47,762 bases of DNA from Rubrivivax sp. Its GTDB lineage: Bacteria; Pseudomonadota; Gammaproteobacteria; Burkholderiales; Burkholderiaceae_C. A program made the position numbers and the translations under genes. The notes beneath the pieces are model-generated. The model did not search any database, was not told the DNA's origin, and saw only the letters and a list, made by a program, of their open reading frames with translations. The stretch is from contig JAIXZR010000224.1 of the NCBI GenBank assembly GCA_027489455.1, forward strand, positions 1-47,762, written 5' to 3'. Below are positions 47,732 through 47,762 of the stretch, piece by piece; within the stretch, counting starts at the first letter, position 1; every line of letters begins with the position of its first letter.

Positions 47732-47762
47732 ATCATCAAGGCGCTGTGCTAGATCGTGCTGG

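Overview
The window looks like a chromosomal segment of a high-GC betaproteobacterium of the order Burkholderiales (Rubrivivax/Leptothrix/Ideonella type). The basis is gene order and protein character: maf-yceD-rpmF-plsX-fabH-fabD-fabG-acpP-fabF-rpoE-rseA-rseB-mucD-lepA is the usual order in that group. No rRNA, tRNA, CRISPR array or intact insertion sequence was seen.

Region 1 (1-8778, + strand) is a capsule/exopolysaccharide export operon. It starts with a 5'-truncated PglF/WbpM-type nucleotide-sugar 4,6-dehydratase and two GT4 glycosyltransferases. These are followed by KpsE, KpsM and KpsT (an ABC-type capsule exporter), a third GT4 enzyme and a small lipoprotein. Most junctions overlap by 1-4 bases.

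Region 2 (8816-16435) is a mosaic. It holds a HAF-repeat lipoprotein, the C-terminal remnant of a GT4 glycosyltransferase, and two SAM methyltransferases of visibly lower GC. It also holds a 2-oxoglutarate/Fe(II) oxygenase gene broken by two in-frame TAG codons, an intact convergent paralogue of that oxygenase, about 0.75 kb of decayed sequence, and a DUF1796 protein.

Region 3 (16586-30166, - strand) makes GDP-D-glycero-D-manno-heptose and builds the glycan. gmhA and hddA lie at one end and hddC and gmhB at the other. Between them are three unusual glycosyltransferases of 1597, 963 and 540 aa, which share DUF4214-like modules, and an outer-membrane polysaccharide export (OPX) lipoprotein. The 1597-aa protein joins a methyltransferase, a long coiled coil, a GT2-like domain and a GT4-like domain. 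A MraY/WecA-family membrane transferase (30406-31536) closes the glycan locus.

Region 4 (31536-47762) is core genome. It encodes a RhlE-type RNA helicase, a tetrapyrrole-methylase-fold methyltransferase, Maf, YceD and L32. The type II fatty-acid genes and the sigma-E module (RpoE, RseA, RseB, MucD) follow. Between mucD and lepA is a 0.5-kb gap with a strong intrinsic terminator and a possible small RNA. The lepA frame is broken by two TAG codons in the last 34 bases of the window, most likely a sequence-end artefact.

Together, regions 1-3 describe a surface polysaccharide that probably contains GDP-heptose-derived and 4,6-dehydrated sugars and may be methylated. It would be assembled at the inner membrane and exported by KpsMT-KpsE and an OPX channel. 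The most unusual element is the trio of DUF4214-linked glycosyltransferases, led by the 1597-aa multienzyme.
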